From an uncultured Cohaesibacter sp. (GTDB lineage Bacteria; Pseudomonadota; Alphaproteobacteria; Rhizobiales; Cohaesibacteraceae): 64,000 nt of DNA. Shown in pieces: positions 8,663-18,612 of this stretch. The position numbers and the translations under genes were made by a program. The notes under the pieces are model-generated. The model was not told where the DNA came from. It worked only from the letters and a program-made list of their open reading frames with translations, and searched no databases. Location: assembly GCF_963677725.1 (NCBI RefSeq), contig NZ_OY782507.1, positions 2,356,001 through 2,420,000 of the forward strand. The letters run 5' to 3'. Each line of letters starts with the position of its first letter. The first letter of the stretch is position 1.

Positions 8663-9406
8663 ATGCAGAATAGTGTGATCATTACGGGGGCCAATGGTGG
8701 TATCGGGAAAGCGCTGGTCGAAACCTTTGATGATGCTGGCTACAATGTGATCGCGACGGATGTCACGCCGCGATCAGAAAATTTGCGGTGCAATCATTTC
8801 ATCCAGACCAACCTGAAACATGCGATCGAAGATGAGGCATATGCGGTGGATCTGTTCGCCCATATTCGCAGTGATCTTAACGGCTATCCGCTCAAGGGCC
8901 TGATCAACAACGCTGCGGTCCAGATCATTGGCGGTGTCGAGGAGCAAAGCCGGGAAAGCTGGCACGAAACGCTGAATGTCAATCTCCTGGCTCCCTTCTT
9001 CCTCACCCAGGCCTTTCTTCCTGAATTGACTGAAGCCATGGGTTGCGTTGTCAATATTGGAAGCATCCATGCTCGTCTGACCAAGCGACGCTTCGTGGCC
9101 TATGCCACCAGCAAGGCAGCCCTGACCGGACTGACCCGGGCCATGGCCGTGGATCTGGGCCCTCGCGTTCGGGTCAATGTCATCGAGCCGGCCGCTATCG
9201 AGACCGACATGCTCAAGGCTGGCTTTGATGGCAAACAGGAACTTTACCAGCAATTGAATGATTGTCATCCCCGCGGCAGTATTGGCCAACCGAAACAGGT
9301 CGCCAAGCTGGCTCTCATGCTCACGGAAGGAGGGATGGACTTCCTTCACGGTGCGTGCATCGGGCTGGATGGTGGTATTTCTGGACGACTGTTTGATCCT
9401 GACTGA
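8663..9406 (+). CDS. SDR family oxidoreductase
   Basis: A 247-residue classical short-chain dehydrogenase with a good GGAGG eight bases before ATG. TGANGGIGKAL is the cofactor loop, NNAAVQ the structural NNAG-type motif, and YATSKAALTG the catalytic YxxxK. DVTP after the second strand suggests NAD(H) preference. It completes a three-gene set with the CMP-sugar synthetase and the hydroxyacid dehydrogenase, and probably oxidises or reduces a sugar or sugar acid for surface glycan synthesis. Confidence 0.8.
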   Translation: MQNSVIITGANGGIGKALVETFDDAGYNVIATDVTPRSENLRCNHFIQTNLKHAIEDEAYAVDLFAHIRSDLNGYPLKGLINNAAVQIIGGVEEQSRESWHETLNVNLLAPFFLTQAFLPELTEAMGCVVNIGSIHARLTKRRFVAYATSKAALTGLTRAMAVDLGPRVRVNVIEPAAIETDMLKAGFDGKQELYQQLNDCHPRGSIGQPKQVAKLALMLTEGGMDFLHGACIGLDGGISGRLFDPD

Positions 9407-9451
9407 ATGCCGACAATTTTCGAATACCGCTTAATGACACAAGGGGTCAAT

Positions 9452-11543
9452 ATGTCAGAAATAAAAAATAATACTTTGAAAAAAAGATTCTTATTTTTAC
9501 CGATAGTCGTGGACAGCATAAACCACACGGAGCATCTCACGATGTATTCGCCGAGCGTTTAGCGAAAGATGCAAGGTTTAATGTCGATACATATCTGTGT
9601 CCGATGAAGTGGACCACGATGCTAGATTTTCTGGAATTATTTTCCGGAGAAGACTTACAATCTTACGACTATATTGTCCTCTACACCGGTATCGTGGATT
9701 GGTCACCGCGCCCAGCAAGCAGCGCCTATAATAATCTTTATAACAATAAAGAAATCACAAAAAACGATAACCTGCGCTTGAATACCCGGGACTATTCGAA
9801 AAAGATAATCAACAACAAAAAAGCCATTTTTGACTCTGTCTTTGGTGAAGCTGAAATAAATTCACACCTAAACTCACCTTTCCCCGAAGTCTATGAAGGG
9901 GAAAAAACAAACAATATGTATAGCCTCGATATGGCTTTTCATAAATTACTTCCGAGACTTGCCTCAATCGACAATCTGATATTTATTAATTCAAATCGCT
10001 TTGTCCCCGGTTGGGAGGGGGATTATATTCGCAAAAGACCCGCGAACATCGCTATTACCGAAAGCTATTCGGCTCTGTTCCTACAGGTGCTTGGCAAAGA
10101 AAAGACCGTCGACCTTCTGAACTGGGACTATGATGACGTCAAAAAATACACGTGTGACAACCTTCATCTATCCAAGGAAGGTAGCGATTACATTTACGAT
10201 GAAATACTGAAAAAAATAGAACAACGTGAACGTGAGAGAGCGAGTCGCGATTCAATTTTAATTATTGGCAACGGTCCCTCAACAAAGAAAGTTGCGGAAT
10301 ATGGATTTGCCAATCTACCGAAAAACCTGCACACGTTCGGTATGGGAGCAGCGTACCGATATTTCAGCAAAATAAACTAGTGGCCCAATTATTATGCCTG
10401 GTGCGACAAAAAAGTCGTGCTATCGCATCATGAGGCCTTGGTCAGGCTGATCGAAGACGAAACCATACCGACAGAAAAATTCTACTTTTCTCTGCCTATT
10501 TCAGAACACACGCGTTTCGAAGAAGTACCGCATTCGTTACATACATAAATCTACAGCTTGCTTTCTTTATGGGATTTACCGAGGTCTACCTGATCGGAAT
10601 GGATTTCAGTTATGTCATTCCAAAAGAGCACAAACGGGAAGGCGACCTCATAACGTCAACAACAGACGACCCCAATCATTTTCACAAGGACTATTTCGGC
10701 AAAGGAAAAACCTGGAAAGATCCAAAACTCGAGCGTGTGGCCCTGAACTATCGGCAGGCAAAACTCGCTTATGAAGCGGTCGGCCGAAAGGTCTACAACG
10801 CGACCATCGGGGGCGAACTGGAAATCTTCCAACGCGTTGACTACAACAGCCTCTTTACCCAAGAGAATGCCTGCAAGCGCAAAGGTGTCGGCCCCGCAAC
10901 TAAATCCGTCGTGGCAACGGGAGAATTGGCTAGAAAATTTAGTTCACATGTGGATTTCATGGAATATTACGTCCGTCTAGCACAGGATAGATGGGCTTAC
11001 ACCCACTCAGACGCGAACCAGAAACTCTGGATCGCACATATCACTCCTGAAACGCCGACCAAGGGGATTAAATTTGTAGGCATCATGGAGCTAACTTCGA
11101 GCTGTGACATGACTGTTGATGTTACACTCGGACGGAGCGGAAATTCCCCTTATGAAGGGGCATCAAAGGTGATCAAACTTGCCGCTGGCGAGAAGCAAAA
11201 GATCGAACTAAGCAAGACGTTTGAACAGGAACACACCAGGCTCAAACTGCAGTTGAATGTCAAGGATTGTGATGGCAATCAGGGTGAGATAACATTCTCA
11301 TCCTACGGCATCATTGAGGCAATGGAGAGCCTTAAGCGACGCCACGACATGGAGCAATTGCGCATAAAGGACGCTAACAAGCTTTACCGTGATGAAAAGT
11401 ATGCGACATCTCTGGGGCTCTTCGTTGCTCTGTTCAAAAAATATGGACTGCAAATGTATATGGACAATGCTCTTCGGGCTGCTAACAAGATTGGCCTTTC
11501 CCATTGCAGGACCAACCAAGATGTACTTGACCTGTTCAAGTAG
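9452..11543 (+). pseudogene. SGNH-hydrolase/DUF115 fusion protein, multiply broken
   Basis: The start at 9452 has AAGGGG (9441-9446). The first 11 codons run into a seven-A tract (9479-9485); adding one A joins them to ILIFTDSRGQ, the GDS-like nucleophile block of an SGNH hydrolase whose Asp-His pair is in DNLHLSKEG. A DUF115/MptE-like domain then begins (IIGNGPSTKK). A TAG at 10378-10380 replaces an expected Trp. The frame breaks again between about 10500 and 10545, with some residues apparently deleted, before VTYINLQLAFFMGF, TDDPNHFHKDYF and a C-terminal beta-rich/helical tail to 11543. Compared with the intact paralogue at 4593, about ten residues are missing at the second break. Function was probably glycan transfer or deacylation. 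Confidence 0.75.
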
Positions 11544-11707
11544 AATTATGTGTTGGCGACGAGCAAAAAGTCACAACTGGCTTGCCCATTCTCTCAACCC
11601 GATGGACTTGCATCATGACCTGAAGTGGTCCTTGGAAATCTGACAGGATGTGACCTGCGCCCCAAGTCTCTACCAGTTTTAAGGAGAGCCCATGGGTGCC
11701 TACGATA

Positions 11708-12913
11708 CTAAGGGCAATTCTGCTTTTCATTATGAGTCTTGATAACGTCTTCACACGCGCGAAACCATGCCAGTCCGTCCGCCGGATTGACATAGCGGGT
11801 GCTCTCGGCGGCAAAGGATCGGAAAATGGCGAGGTCAGAAACGATCGCTTTGACCCCACAGGCTTTGGCTTCGAGCAAAGGCAGGCCCAAGCCTTCGGCA
11901 AAGGACGGAAACAACATGCCCGTTGCCCCTTGCAGCAAATAAGACAGATCATGGTCATTCAGGTCGCCAAATTCGGTAACATGGGACTGAATGGCGGGGC
12001 AGGTCTCCAAAAAGTTGATAATTTCCCCATTTTGCCAGCCACGCTGCCCGACAATATAAAGGTGGGGCACCTGTTCGGGCGCAACTTGCGCCCAATGACG
12101 CCAGCATTGCAGCAAGGTCAGATGATTTTTACGCGGCTCGATGGTGCCCACAGTGACGAAATAGGGTTTTGTCCCAGCGCGAATGGTGGCAATCCGGTCG
12201 CCGGGCGCAACACCTTTGGATGTGAGCGGTGGAAGGTCGGGTAAAATCACTTCGACCTTTTGCAAGGGCCAATCATTTTTGCGGGCATATTGTTCCAGGT
12301 CCGCCGCGCTATGAGCAGAATTTGCAAATAGCCGCGCATCCGCCAGGCGGAGTTGCTCCAGATATCGCTCCAGCTTGCCAATCTGGTTTGGCCGAATATA
12401 TTCCGGATATCGGACAGGGATCAGGTCATGCATGTAAGCATAGACTTGAAGATCACACATTTCACGCAACCGGCGCAGCAAATTCGGTGCACGCGGCAAA
12501 CCATGATGAGACGCAACAATATAGGTGGCTGATTTGCCATCCAACAGTTTGGACAGGCGCGGCAGCAATGCGCTGGTGGGCCTAACCATCCTTGCAAGCC
12601 GAGCCATTGTTTTTTTGCGGGCAAATGGATCATTGAACCAGCTTGATCGCTCCGGGCTGGTTTCCCCCATCCAGATATGTTCCAGCTTTGCCAGCAGATC
12701 ATCCGCAATTTTCTGCTCCATAAGCAAACCGTCTCGTCCATTGAGAAGAACGAATTGTATCTGGTCGCCACGGCGTTCGAGCAAATCCTTGGCAAAGGCC
12801 AGGTCAATGCGATCAATGCCGGTGGCGAAAGGCTCGTTGCGACGCACGACAAGGCGCGACAGATCATACAGGATCACATCACTATCGATGAACGGGGCCA
12901 GACTGTCCGTCAT
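11708..12913 (-). CDS. GT4-family glycosyltransferase
   Basis: A 401-residue GT-B glycosyltransferase. The N-terminal half contains the block LYDLSRLVVRRNEPFATGID shared with its upstream neighbour. The C-terminal Glycos_transf_1 domain shows VGTIEPRKNHLTLL (donor loop) and FPSFAEGLGLPLLEAKACG, the EX7E-type motif. It would transfer a sugar from a nucleotide donor to a growing lipid-linked glycan at the cytoplasmic membrane. Its start overlaps the upstream GT4 gene by four bases (ATGA), so the two are translated together. The leftward direction and the two closely similar enzymes suggest two successive linkages of one repeat unit. Confidence 0.85.
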   Translation of the reverse strand: MTDSLAPFIDSDVILYDLSRLVVRRNEPFATGIDRIDLAFAKDLLERRGDQIQFVLLNGRDGLLMEQKIADDLLAKLEHIWMGETSPERSSWFNDPFARKKTMARLARMVRPTSALLPRLSKLLDGKSATYIVASHHGLPRAPNLLRRLREMCDLQVYAYMHDLIPVRYPEYIRPNQIGKLERYLEQLRLADARLFANSAHSAADLEQYARKNDWPLQKVEVILPDLPPLTSKGVAPGDRIATIRAGTKPYFVTVGTIEPRKNHLTLLQCWRHWAQVAPEQVPHLYIVGQRGWQNGEIINFLETCPAIQSHVTEFGDLNDHDLSYLLQGATGMLFPSFAEGLGLPLLEAKACGVKAIVSDLAIFRSFAAESTRYVNPADGLAWFRACEDVIKTHNEKQNCP

Positions 12914-14298
12914 CTTGTGGTCTCCTCATCTGCGACCTGGCTGACAAATGCAGCAAATTGTTTGCGATGTACATCCCAACCACCAATCATCCCTTTCAAG
13001 GTCGGCCTTGACAGGCGCAGAGGATCAAGAGCCGCTTTGCAAATGGCTTCTTTCCAGCCTTCTGCGTCCAATGGATGCAGGAAAGTCACACCCGCGTCCA
13101 CTAACTCGCGAAAAACGGCCAAATCTGATGCGATGACGGGCACGCCCATTTCTGCCGCTTCCATCAGCGGCAAGCCGAAGCCCTCGGTGAAGGATGGAAA
13201 CAGCAGGGCAGCCGCCTTGGAAAGATGGTCAAACATCTCGGCGTCACTGGCATCATTGATTTCGCGGATATAGGGGCGGAGCTGTTCGCAATGATCAAGC
13301 ATCGCGATGGCGCCATCCGCTCCCCATCCGCGCCGCCCGATGATGGTCAGCCTGGGCATGGGCGTAAAACCCTCTTCCACCATCTGCCGCCAGAGATGGA
13401 GCAGCAACAAATGGTTTTTGCGCGGCTCGATGGTGCCAATGATCACGAATTGTACCGGCCCGCCTTCATCATGCCTAGGCTGGCTGGCGACTGCAGGCAC
13501 CTTCATCTGGTAAGCGGTAAAGCCGGGATAAAAGGCCTTGATTTCAAAACCAGATGGGCGATCAGTTTCTTTTCTGGACGCGAGAGAAAGATAGCGTTCA
13601 AGGCTATGCGCAGTCGCGACGGAATTGGTCGTATAGCTGGTCGGGTAGCGTTCGATCTCGGCGATCATATCGCGCAGAAGACTGGTTGACCGTGTCATCG
13701 CATATTCAGGAAACTCGATCGGGATCAAATCATGAATGTAGGGCACAAGGCGCACAGAACGCCCATTGGCCAAGGCAGACAAGGCACCTGCTTTTTGCGG
13801 CAAACCCATGTGAGAAGCATTGACATAGACAAGGCGCTCGACGCCTTCCAAAGCGCCTTCATTTTGTGTCTTGCTTGACCAGAGCCAGCCCTTCAGGGCA
13901 TAGGCAAATTGGGGCAAAACAGATTGCATGAGTTGGGTGCGGCGAGACTTGCCAGCAAAGATCTGCTTCTCGACTTTTCTGGATCCATATCCAGCATTTG
14001 CAGCTAATCCGGCACGATCCAGACGCGCAACTATCTGTTCATCTGGCTCCTGTTGACAGAACCAACAGCCGATCTGTGATCGGATAAGCGCCCTGATCGC
14101 CACTTGCTCATCGCGCAAAATCAACGGCTGCCCCTTGTGCAACATGACGGGCAGGCAGTCCGGGCCGAAATGATCGAAGATAGCCTGTGCCCATTGCACA
14201 TCGATCCGGTCGATGCCGGTGGCGATAGAAGCACGGCGGCGCTGAATGAGCCGTGTTACATCGAACAGGATAAGTGGCTTCTTCTGCTCACGGCCCAT
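12910..14298 (-). CDS. GT4-family glycosyltransferase
   Basis: This 462-residue enzyme is a paralogue of the downstream one: LFDVTRLIQRRRASIATGID opens the N-terminal domain, IGTIEPRKNHLLLLHLW is the donor loop and FPSFTEGFGLPLMEAAEMG the EX7E region. It overlaps the KpsC-like gene by 11 bases at its 5' end and the next GT4 by four at its 3' end. Long insertions in the N-terminal half relative to the neighbour explain the larger size. The acceptor and donor are unknown; GDP-fucose made by the nearby gmd and fcl is one candidate donor. Confidence 0.85.
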   Translation of the reverse strand: MGREQKKPLILFDVTRLIQRRRASIATGIDRIDVQWAQAIFDHFGPDCLPVMLHKGQPLILRDEQVAIRALIRSQIGCWFCQQEPDEQIVARLDRAGLAANAGYGSRKVEKQIFAGKSRRTQLMQSVLPQFAYALKGWLWSSKTQNEGALEGVERLVYVNASHMGLPQKAGALSALANGRSVRLVPYIHDLIPIEFPEYAMTRSTSLLRDMIAEIERYPTSYTTNSVATAHSLERYLSLASRKETDRPSGFEIKAFYPGFTAYQMKVPAVASQPRHDEGGPVQFVIIGTIEPRKNHLLLLHLWRQMVEEGFTPMPRLTIIGRRGWGADGAIAMLDHCEQLRPYIREINDASDAEMFDHLSKAAALLFPSFTEGFGLPLMEAAEMGVPVIASDLAVFRELVDAGVTFLHPLDAEGWKEAICKAALDPLRLSRPTLKGMIGGWDVHRKQFAAFVSQVADEETTR

Positions 14299-15439
14299 TG
14301 GGATTACCTTTTGAAAATTCCGACATCACATCCTGAGCGGTCAAACGTTCGCCCGTATGTGGATTGAAGTAAGTGGGATAATCCAGATAGGCGATATGGA
14401 ACAATTGCGCCAGAGAGAGGCGATTTGTCCGGCGCCGGAAGGCCACATGATCATCTGTCAGGCCCCAACCAGCATAGAATGGGCACCCGAAGGTGGTCAC
14501 CAATTTGCCGCGCATCAGGGCCTCAAATCCACCAAGGGATGAAATGGTGTAGACCCGCTCCACCAGCTCGCAAGCCTCCGGCAAGGACATCTCAGCCGGC
14601 ACCGCCTCAACCTTTGGGAACGCGGACAGATCAACATAGCCTGACCGGCTGCGCGGTCCGACACAATCGGGATGTTGTTTGAAATAAATGTGGCAATCGG
14701 GATAGTCTGAAACCGCCTGCTTTAGCAGGTCGGCATTTTTCGAAATCACATTCTGGTTGCACAAGATCGAACGATCACTTTCAACCTGACCAAGTACCAG
14801 AACAGCGCCGGTTTGAGGGGATGGAGCAGAGGGCGAGCTGGCCTTGTCGCCAAGATTATACTTGCTGATATTCAGATCGAGCATCACTTGCATTAAGTGT
14901 TTTGATGCGCGCTCTTGTGCCTCGGTCCAGCCTTCGGTTTCAAAGGTTTCGCACATAACTTCCAGATCAGACGGGCGGCTTGCATCGAAATAGGCCCCGC
15001 ACTGATCAAGACACAAGGACCATGGTGGCACATGATCGATGCCGCGGCCAATGGAGCGGATGAAGCCATCTTCCATACGGCTCAAGGCACCTTGCGGGAA
15101 GACAGATTGATCAAGCCCCAGCTCTTCATCCTTGAAAGACCAGATAATGCCCTTTGCCTGGCCTGCCGGAAAGAACTGCCAAGCGGCGTGAAAATCGCTC
15201 GCCTTGTTGGCGAACAGCACTGTCTGCCCCTGATAGAAGGCGCGCAAAAACGTTTCTTTCCATGGGCTGAAACCAAGCGCCAGAACAACCGCCCTTCCAT
15301 CGCGCGCGCACCCTTTTGCCCGATGCTTCACAATAGGCTTCCAGCGCAGAAAGAGCCGGACTTGATTGCGGATAATATAAACGAGCGACTGGGGCATATT
15401 GAATAAAGCAATCGGCGAACAATAACAAAGACTCCTCAT
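14288..15439 (-). CDS. KpsC-like capsule polysaccharide beta-Kdo transferase (single module)
   Basis: The 383 residues match one GT99-type module of KpsC/LipA proteins: VALALGFSPWKETFLRAF-like opening, FKDEELGLDQ, RMEDGFIRSIGRG, PPWSLCLDQCGAYFDA, NISKYNLG, then the diagnostic ISSLGGFEALMRGK and FGCPFYAGWGLTDDH. Full KpsC has two such modules, so this is a half-size enzyme. It would add Kdo to the lipid anchor that carries a group 2-type capsule. It leads a three-gene leftward operon with two GT4 genes. No strong ribosome-binding site precedes ATG 15439, and another frame is open upstream to 15551, so the N-terminus may be wrong or the gene may start elsewhere. Confidence 0.7.
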   Translation of the reverse strand: MRSLCYCSPIALFNMPQSLVYIIRNQVRLFLRWKPIVKHRAKGCARDGRAVVLALGFSPWKETFLRAFYQGQTVLFANKASDFHAAWQFFPAGQAKGIIWSFKDEELGLDQSVFPQGALSRMEDGFIRSIGRGIDHVPPWSLCLDQCGAYFDASRPSDLEVMCETFETEGWTEAQERASKHLMQVMLDLNISKYNLGDKASSPSAPSPQTGAVLVLGQVESDRSILCNQNVISKNADLLKQAVSDYPDCHIYFKQHPDCVGPRSRSGYVDLSAFPKVEAVPAEMSLPEACELVERVYTISSLGGFEALMRGKLVTTFGCPFYAGWGLTDDHVAFRRRTNRLSLAQLFHIAYLDYPTYFNPHTGERLTAQDVMSEFSKGNPNGP

Positions 15440-16004
15440 GGTCTATGAGGCACCTACCGCGACTTAAAGCAAGCTCTGTTTGCATGAATTCATGCCAAAA
15501 GACAAGTGCATCAGATCGTTTGACCATTTTGGCGTGAAGGCTCTGATCCAAGCGAGCGACGTGATACGATCATTCCGGGAAAAACCATTTCGTGTTATTG
15601 GAGCACCTCAACCCAGATTCATATTTTCCGCGTGGAAGTCTACAAAATAGCAAGGCGTAAGAAGTGAATCTTTATGTAAATTTTGAAAATGATTGGCCAA
15701 TGCGGTTTGAATAATTATCCATCGGCAACATATTCTCTGAACAACCTCTTGAGGGTGGCTTAAAATATGTGTGAACTCACTTTCGAAATTACTTTAGAAA
15801 GGTTTTATGCTGAAGGCTTGTGAAAAAATTGATCACACAGCCTTTTTCGTGGTGTTTTTTGACGTTTTAGACTATCTAGAGCTACGTAAGGTCGGAAACC
15901 AATCCCATGCCCGCCAATAGTTTCGCTTACTAGTGGGAAGACATATTGAGGCCTTTTAAGTAATCGCACAGGTGTGTTGTCTTTAGGTTATTGTAAAAAA
16001 GAGA
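15440..16004. promoter_or_regulatory. AT-rich divergent intergenic region
   Basis: This 565-base gap separates the leftward glycosyltransferase operon from rightward gmd, so it should hold both promoters. A perfect palindrome GCATGAATTCATGC lies at 15482-15495. The stretch 15650-16000 is strongly AT-rich. I see no gene in it that I can support. Confidence 0.45.
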
Positions 16005-17132
16005 ATGAGAATGGAAAAGAAAGCCCTCATTACAGGTATTACTGGCCAAGATGGTTCTTATCTCGCAGAGTTGCTGCTAGAGAAAGGCTATGAGGTTCAC
16101 GGAATCAAGCGCAGGGCTTCCAATTTCAATACCCAGCGTATCGACCATATTTATCAGGATCCGCATGCCGAAAATACACGCATGTCCCTGCATTACGGCG
16201 ATCTGTCTGACACCTCCAACTTGACCCGTATCATTCGCGAAGTAGAGCCGGATGAGGTTTACAATCTCGGCGCCCAGTCCCACGTTGCGGTCAGCTTCGA
16301 AAGCCCGGAATATACCGCTGACATTGATGCGATAGGGACCCTGCGCCTTCTGGAAGCTATCCGCTTCCTGGGTCTGGAAGAAAAGACCCGCTTCTATCAG
16401 GCTTCCACGTCCGAGCTATATGGCTTGGTGCAGGAAATTCCGCAGCGTGAAACAACTCCATTTTATCCGCGCTCTCCTTACGCAGTTGCAAAGCTGTATA
16501 GCTACTGGATTTCGGTTAACTATCGCGAAGCTTATGGCATGTATGCCTGCAACGGCATCCTGTTCAACCACGAAAGCCCGCGCCGTGGTGAAACATTCGT
16601 AACCCGTAAAATTACGCGTGGTATGGCCAACATTGCTCAGGGTCTCGAGCGTTGCCTGTTTATGGGAAATATCGACGCTTTGCGCGACTGGGGGCATGCC
16701 AAGGACTATGTCCGTATGCAGTGGATGATGCTGCAGCAAGACAAACCGGAAGATTTCGTGATCGCAACCGGCGTTCAATATTCCGTGCGTGAATTTATCT
16801 CCTGGTCTGCAAAAGAACTTGGCATCACACTGCGCTTTGAAGGCGAAGGCCTGGAAGAGGTCGGCATCGTTGACACCATTGAAGGCAATGATGCTCCGGC
16901 ACTGAAAGCTGGCGACGTGATCCTTCGTATCGATCCGCGCTATTTCCGCCCAGCGGAAGTGGAAACCCTTTTGGGTGATCCGACAAAAGCAAAGGAGAAG
17001 CTCGGCTGGGTGCCAGAAATCACCGCGCAGGAAATGTGCAAGGAAATGGTCGCCGAAGATCTGAAGTCTGCAAGACGCGTTGCTTTGCTCAAAGAGCACG
17101 GCCTTGATTTGCCGGTAAGCCTTGAGAACTGA
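16005..17132 (+). CDS. gmd: GDP-mannose 4,6-dehydratase
   Basis: The 375-residue protein converts GDP-D-mannose to GDP-4-keto-6-deoxymannose, the first step to GDP-L-fucose. It has the extended-SDR loop [20 protein letters not shown], the catalytic STSELYG (Thr/Ser-Glu) and [12 protein letters not shown] (YxxxK), and [15 protein letters not shown], all characteristic of Gmd. Length equals the family norm. It is the first gene of a rightward operon with fcl, 19 bases apart. ATG at 16005 and 16011 are both possible. With fcl and manC it makes a complete GDP-fucose route from mannose 1-phosphate. Confidence 0.96.
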   Translation: MRMEKKALITGITGQDGSYLAELLLEKGYEVHGIKRRASNFNTQRIDHIYQDPHAENTRMSLHYGDLSDTSNLTRIIREVEPDEVYNLGAQSHVAVSFESPEYTADIDAIGTLRLLEAIRFLGLEEKTRFYQASTSELYGLVQEIPQRETTPFYPRSPYAVAKLYSYWISVNYREAYGMYACNGILFNHESPRRGETFVTRKITRGMANIAQGLERCLFMGNIDALRDWGHAKDYVRMQWMMLQQDKPEDFVIATGVQYSVREFISWSAKELGITLRFEGEGLEEVGIVDTIEGNDAPALKAGDVILRIDPRYFRPAEVETLLGDPTKAKEKLGWVPEITAQEMCKEMVAEDLKSARRVALLKEHGLDLPVSLEN

Positions 17133-17151
17133 TCCCTAAAGAGATTGTGAT

Positions 17152-18108
17152 ATGAAGTATTATGTAGCCGGGCATCGTGGCATGGTGGGTGGAGCCATAT
17201 TGCGTCAGCTCCAAGAGCGCGACCAGGATGTGGTCACCCGTACTCATGCCGAGTTGGATCTCACGGACCAGTTGGCTGTCAAACAATTCTTTGCAGATGA
17301 AAAACCGGACGCAGTGATCCTCGCCGCCGCAAAGGTAGGAGGCATCCTTGCTAATAATACCTATCCGGCTCAATTCATTTATGAAAATTTGATGATGGAA
17401 GCCAATGTCATCCATCAGGCTTATGAGGCCGGCGTTCTTAATCTTCTCTTCCTCGGCTCTTCTTGCATTTATCCACGCGCCGTTGCGCAACCGATGAAAG
17501 AAGATGCATTGCTTACCGGCATTCTTGAACCAACCAATGAGCCTTATGCCATTGCCAAGATTGCCGGCATCAAGCTATGCGAAAGCTACAACCGCCAATA
17601 TGGCACAGACTATCGCTCGGTCATGCCGACCAACCTCTATGGTCAGGGTGACAATTTTCACCCTGAAAATAGTCACGTTTTGCCTGCCATGATGCGTCGG
17701 TTCCATGAGGCAACCCAGCAGGGTCTGAACGAAGTGATCATTTGGGGCACGGGTAAACCGATGCGCGAATTCCTCCATGTCGACGATATGGCGGCGGCCT
17801 CCTTGTTAGTGATGGATCTCGACAAAGGCATCTATGAAGCCAACACTGAACCTATGCTCAGCCACATCAATGTTGGCTCTGGCATCGATGTGACAATCGC
17901 TGATCTCGCCAGAATGATGGCTGAGGTAACAGGCTTTAAAGGGAAGATTGGTTTTGATCCCAACAAGCCAGATGGCACCATGCGCAAGTTGATGGATATC
18001 AGCCGGTTGGAAGCAATGGGCTGGAAAGCAAGCATCAGTCTGGAGCAGGGCCTCAAGGATACATATCAATGGTATCTGGACAATGTCGATGCACTGCGAG
18101 AAGCCTAA
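17152..18108 (+). CDS. fcl: GDP-L-fucose synthase
   Basis: The 318-residue epimerase/reductase turns GDP-4-keto-6-deoxymannose into GDP-L-fucose using [15 protein letters not shown] is the nucleotide loop, LGSSCIYPR carries the catalytic Ser and Cys region, and [14 protein letters not shown] holds the YxxxK pair. [19 protein letters not shown] is the family substrate block. It follows gmd directly and is closed by a hairpin terminator at 18116. All expected catalytic residues are present, so GDP-fucose supply should be functional. Confidence 0.96.
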   Translation: MKYYVAGHRGMVGGAILRQLQERDQDVVTRTHAELDLTDQLAVKQFFADEKPDAVILAAAKVGGILANNTYPAQFIYENLMMEANVIHQAYEAGVLNLLFLGSSCIYPRAVAQPMKEDALLTGILEPTNEPYAIAKIAGIKLCESYNRQYGTDYRSVMPTNLYGQGDNFHPENSHVLPAMMRRFHEATQQGLNEVIIWGTGKPMREFLHVDDMAAASLLVMDLDKGIYEANTEPMLSHINVGSGIDVTIADLARMMAEVTGFKGKIGFDPNKPDGTMRKLMDISRLEAMGWKASISLEQGLKDTYQWYLDNVDALREA

Positions 18109-18115
18109 AATTTTT

Positions 18116-18136
18116 AAGCCAGCCATACGCTGGCTT
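18116..18136 (+). terminator. Rho-independent-type terminator after fcl
   Basis: AAGCCAGC (18116-18123), loop CATAC, then GCTGGCTT (18129-18136) form a perfect eight-base stem starting eight bases after the fcl stop. It is followed by a pyrimidine-rich CTTCGTTTC, a weak U-tract. This probably ends gmd-fcl transcription. Confidence 0.65.
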
Positions 18137-18612
18137 CTTCGTTTCTGAGCAGTTGTTCGCTCTCAAACAAATGTCCCGATATCAGAAGTATCTTGAACCG
18201 GCCTATCACGATATTCATTTGCTTGAAACCGCGCGTATTGCATCCCAATTCTACTCAATTTGTGCTATCGCAATGTGGCCATGGATCACTTGGATCTGAT
18301 TGATGCATTTGGTCTGGTCGGATATGATAAAAGCGACAATTGCTTGAGGACAAAGCGGCATTGCACCTTCAAAATCCTCGCATTTTACGTTTCAATATGA
18401 TTCTCTGATGTCATGACAGATGTGATCTGGATGCGACCAAAGCGCTGGAATGGAACTCGCTCTGTACCAGAAATGGCTCGGGGCAACCGAAATTGAACCG
18501 TTTTTGTGGGTGCCCAGCTTTGAAATGGCCATATCAATCTGGTCAACATGGGCAGCCTTATTGCACGTAAAGCCCCATTTTAGATCTTACATTAAACAGG
18601 CAGATTAATACC
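18137..18612. other. spacer before manC
   Basis: No supported gene. Short frames here have neither ribosome-binding sites nor recognisable homology. The AT-rich last 60 bases probably carry the manC promoter. It may be decayed DNA. Confidence 0.4.

Noticed and set aside
7789-8694. Minus-strand frame of 301 codons opposite the hydroxyacid dehydrogenase
   Set aside because: It is entirely antisense to a gene with complete active-site residues and has no ribosome-binding site.
15126-15551. Minus-strand frame of 141 codons overlapping the 5' end of the KpsC-like gene
   Set aside because: No recognisable family; the overlapping frame carries the KpsC-like blocks. Kept only as a possible N-terminal frameshift note.
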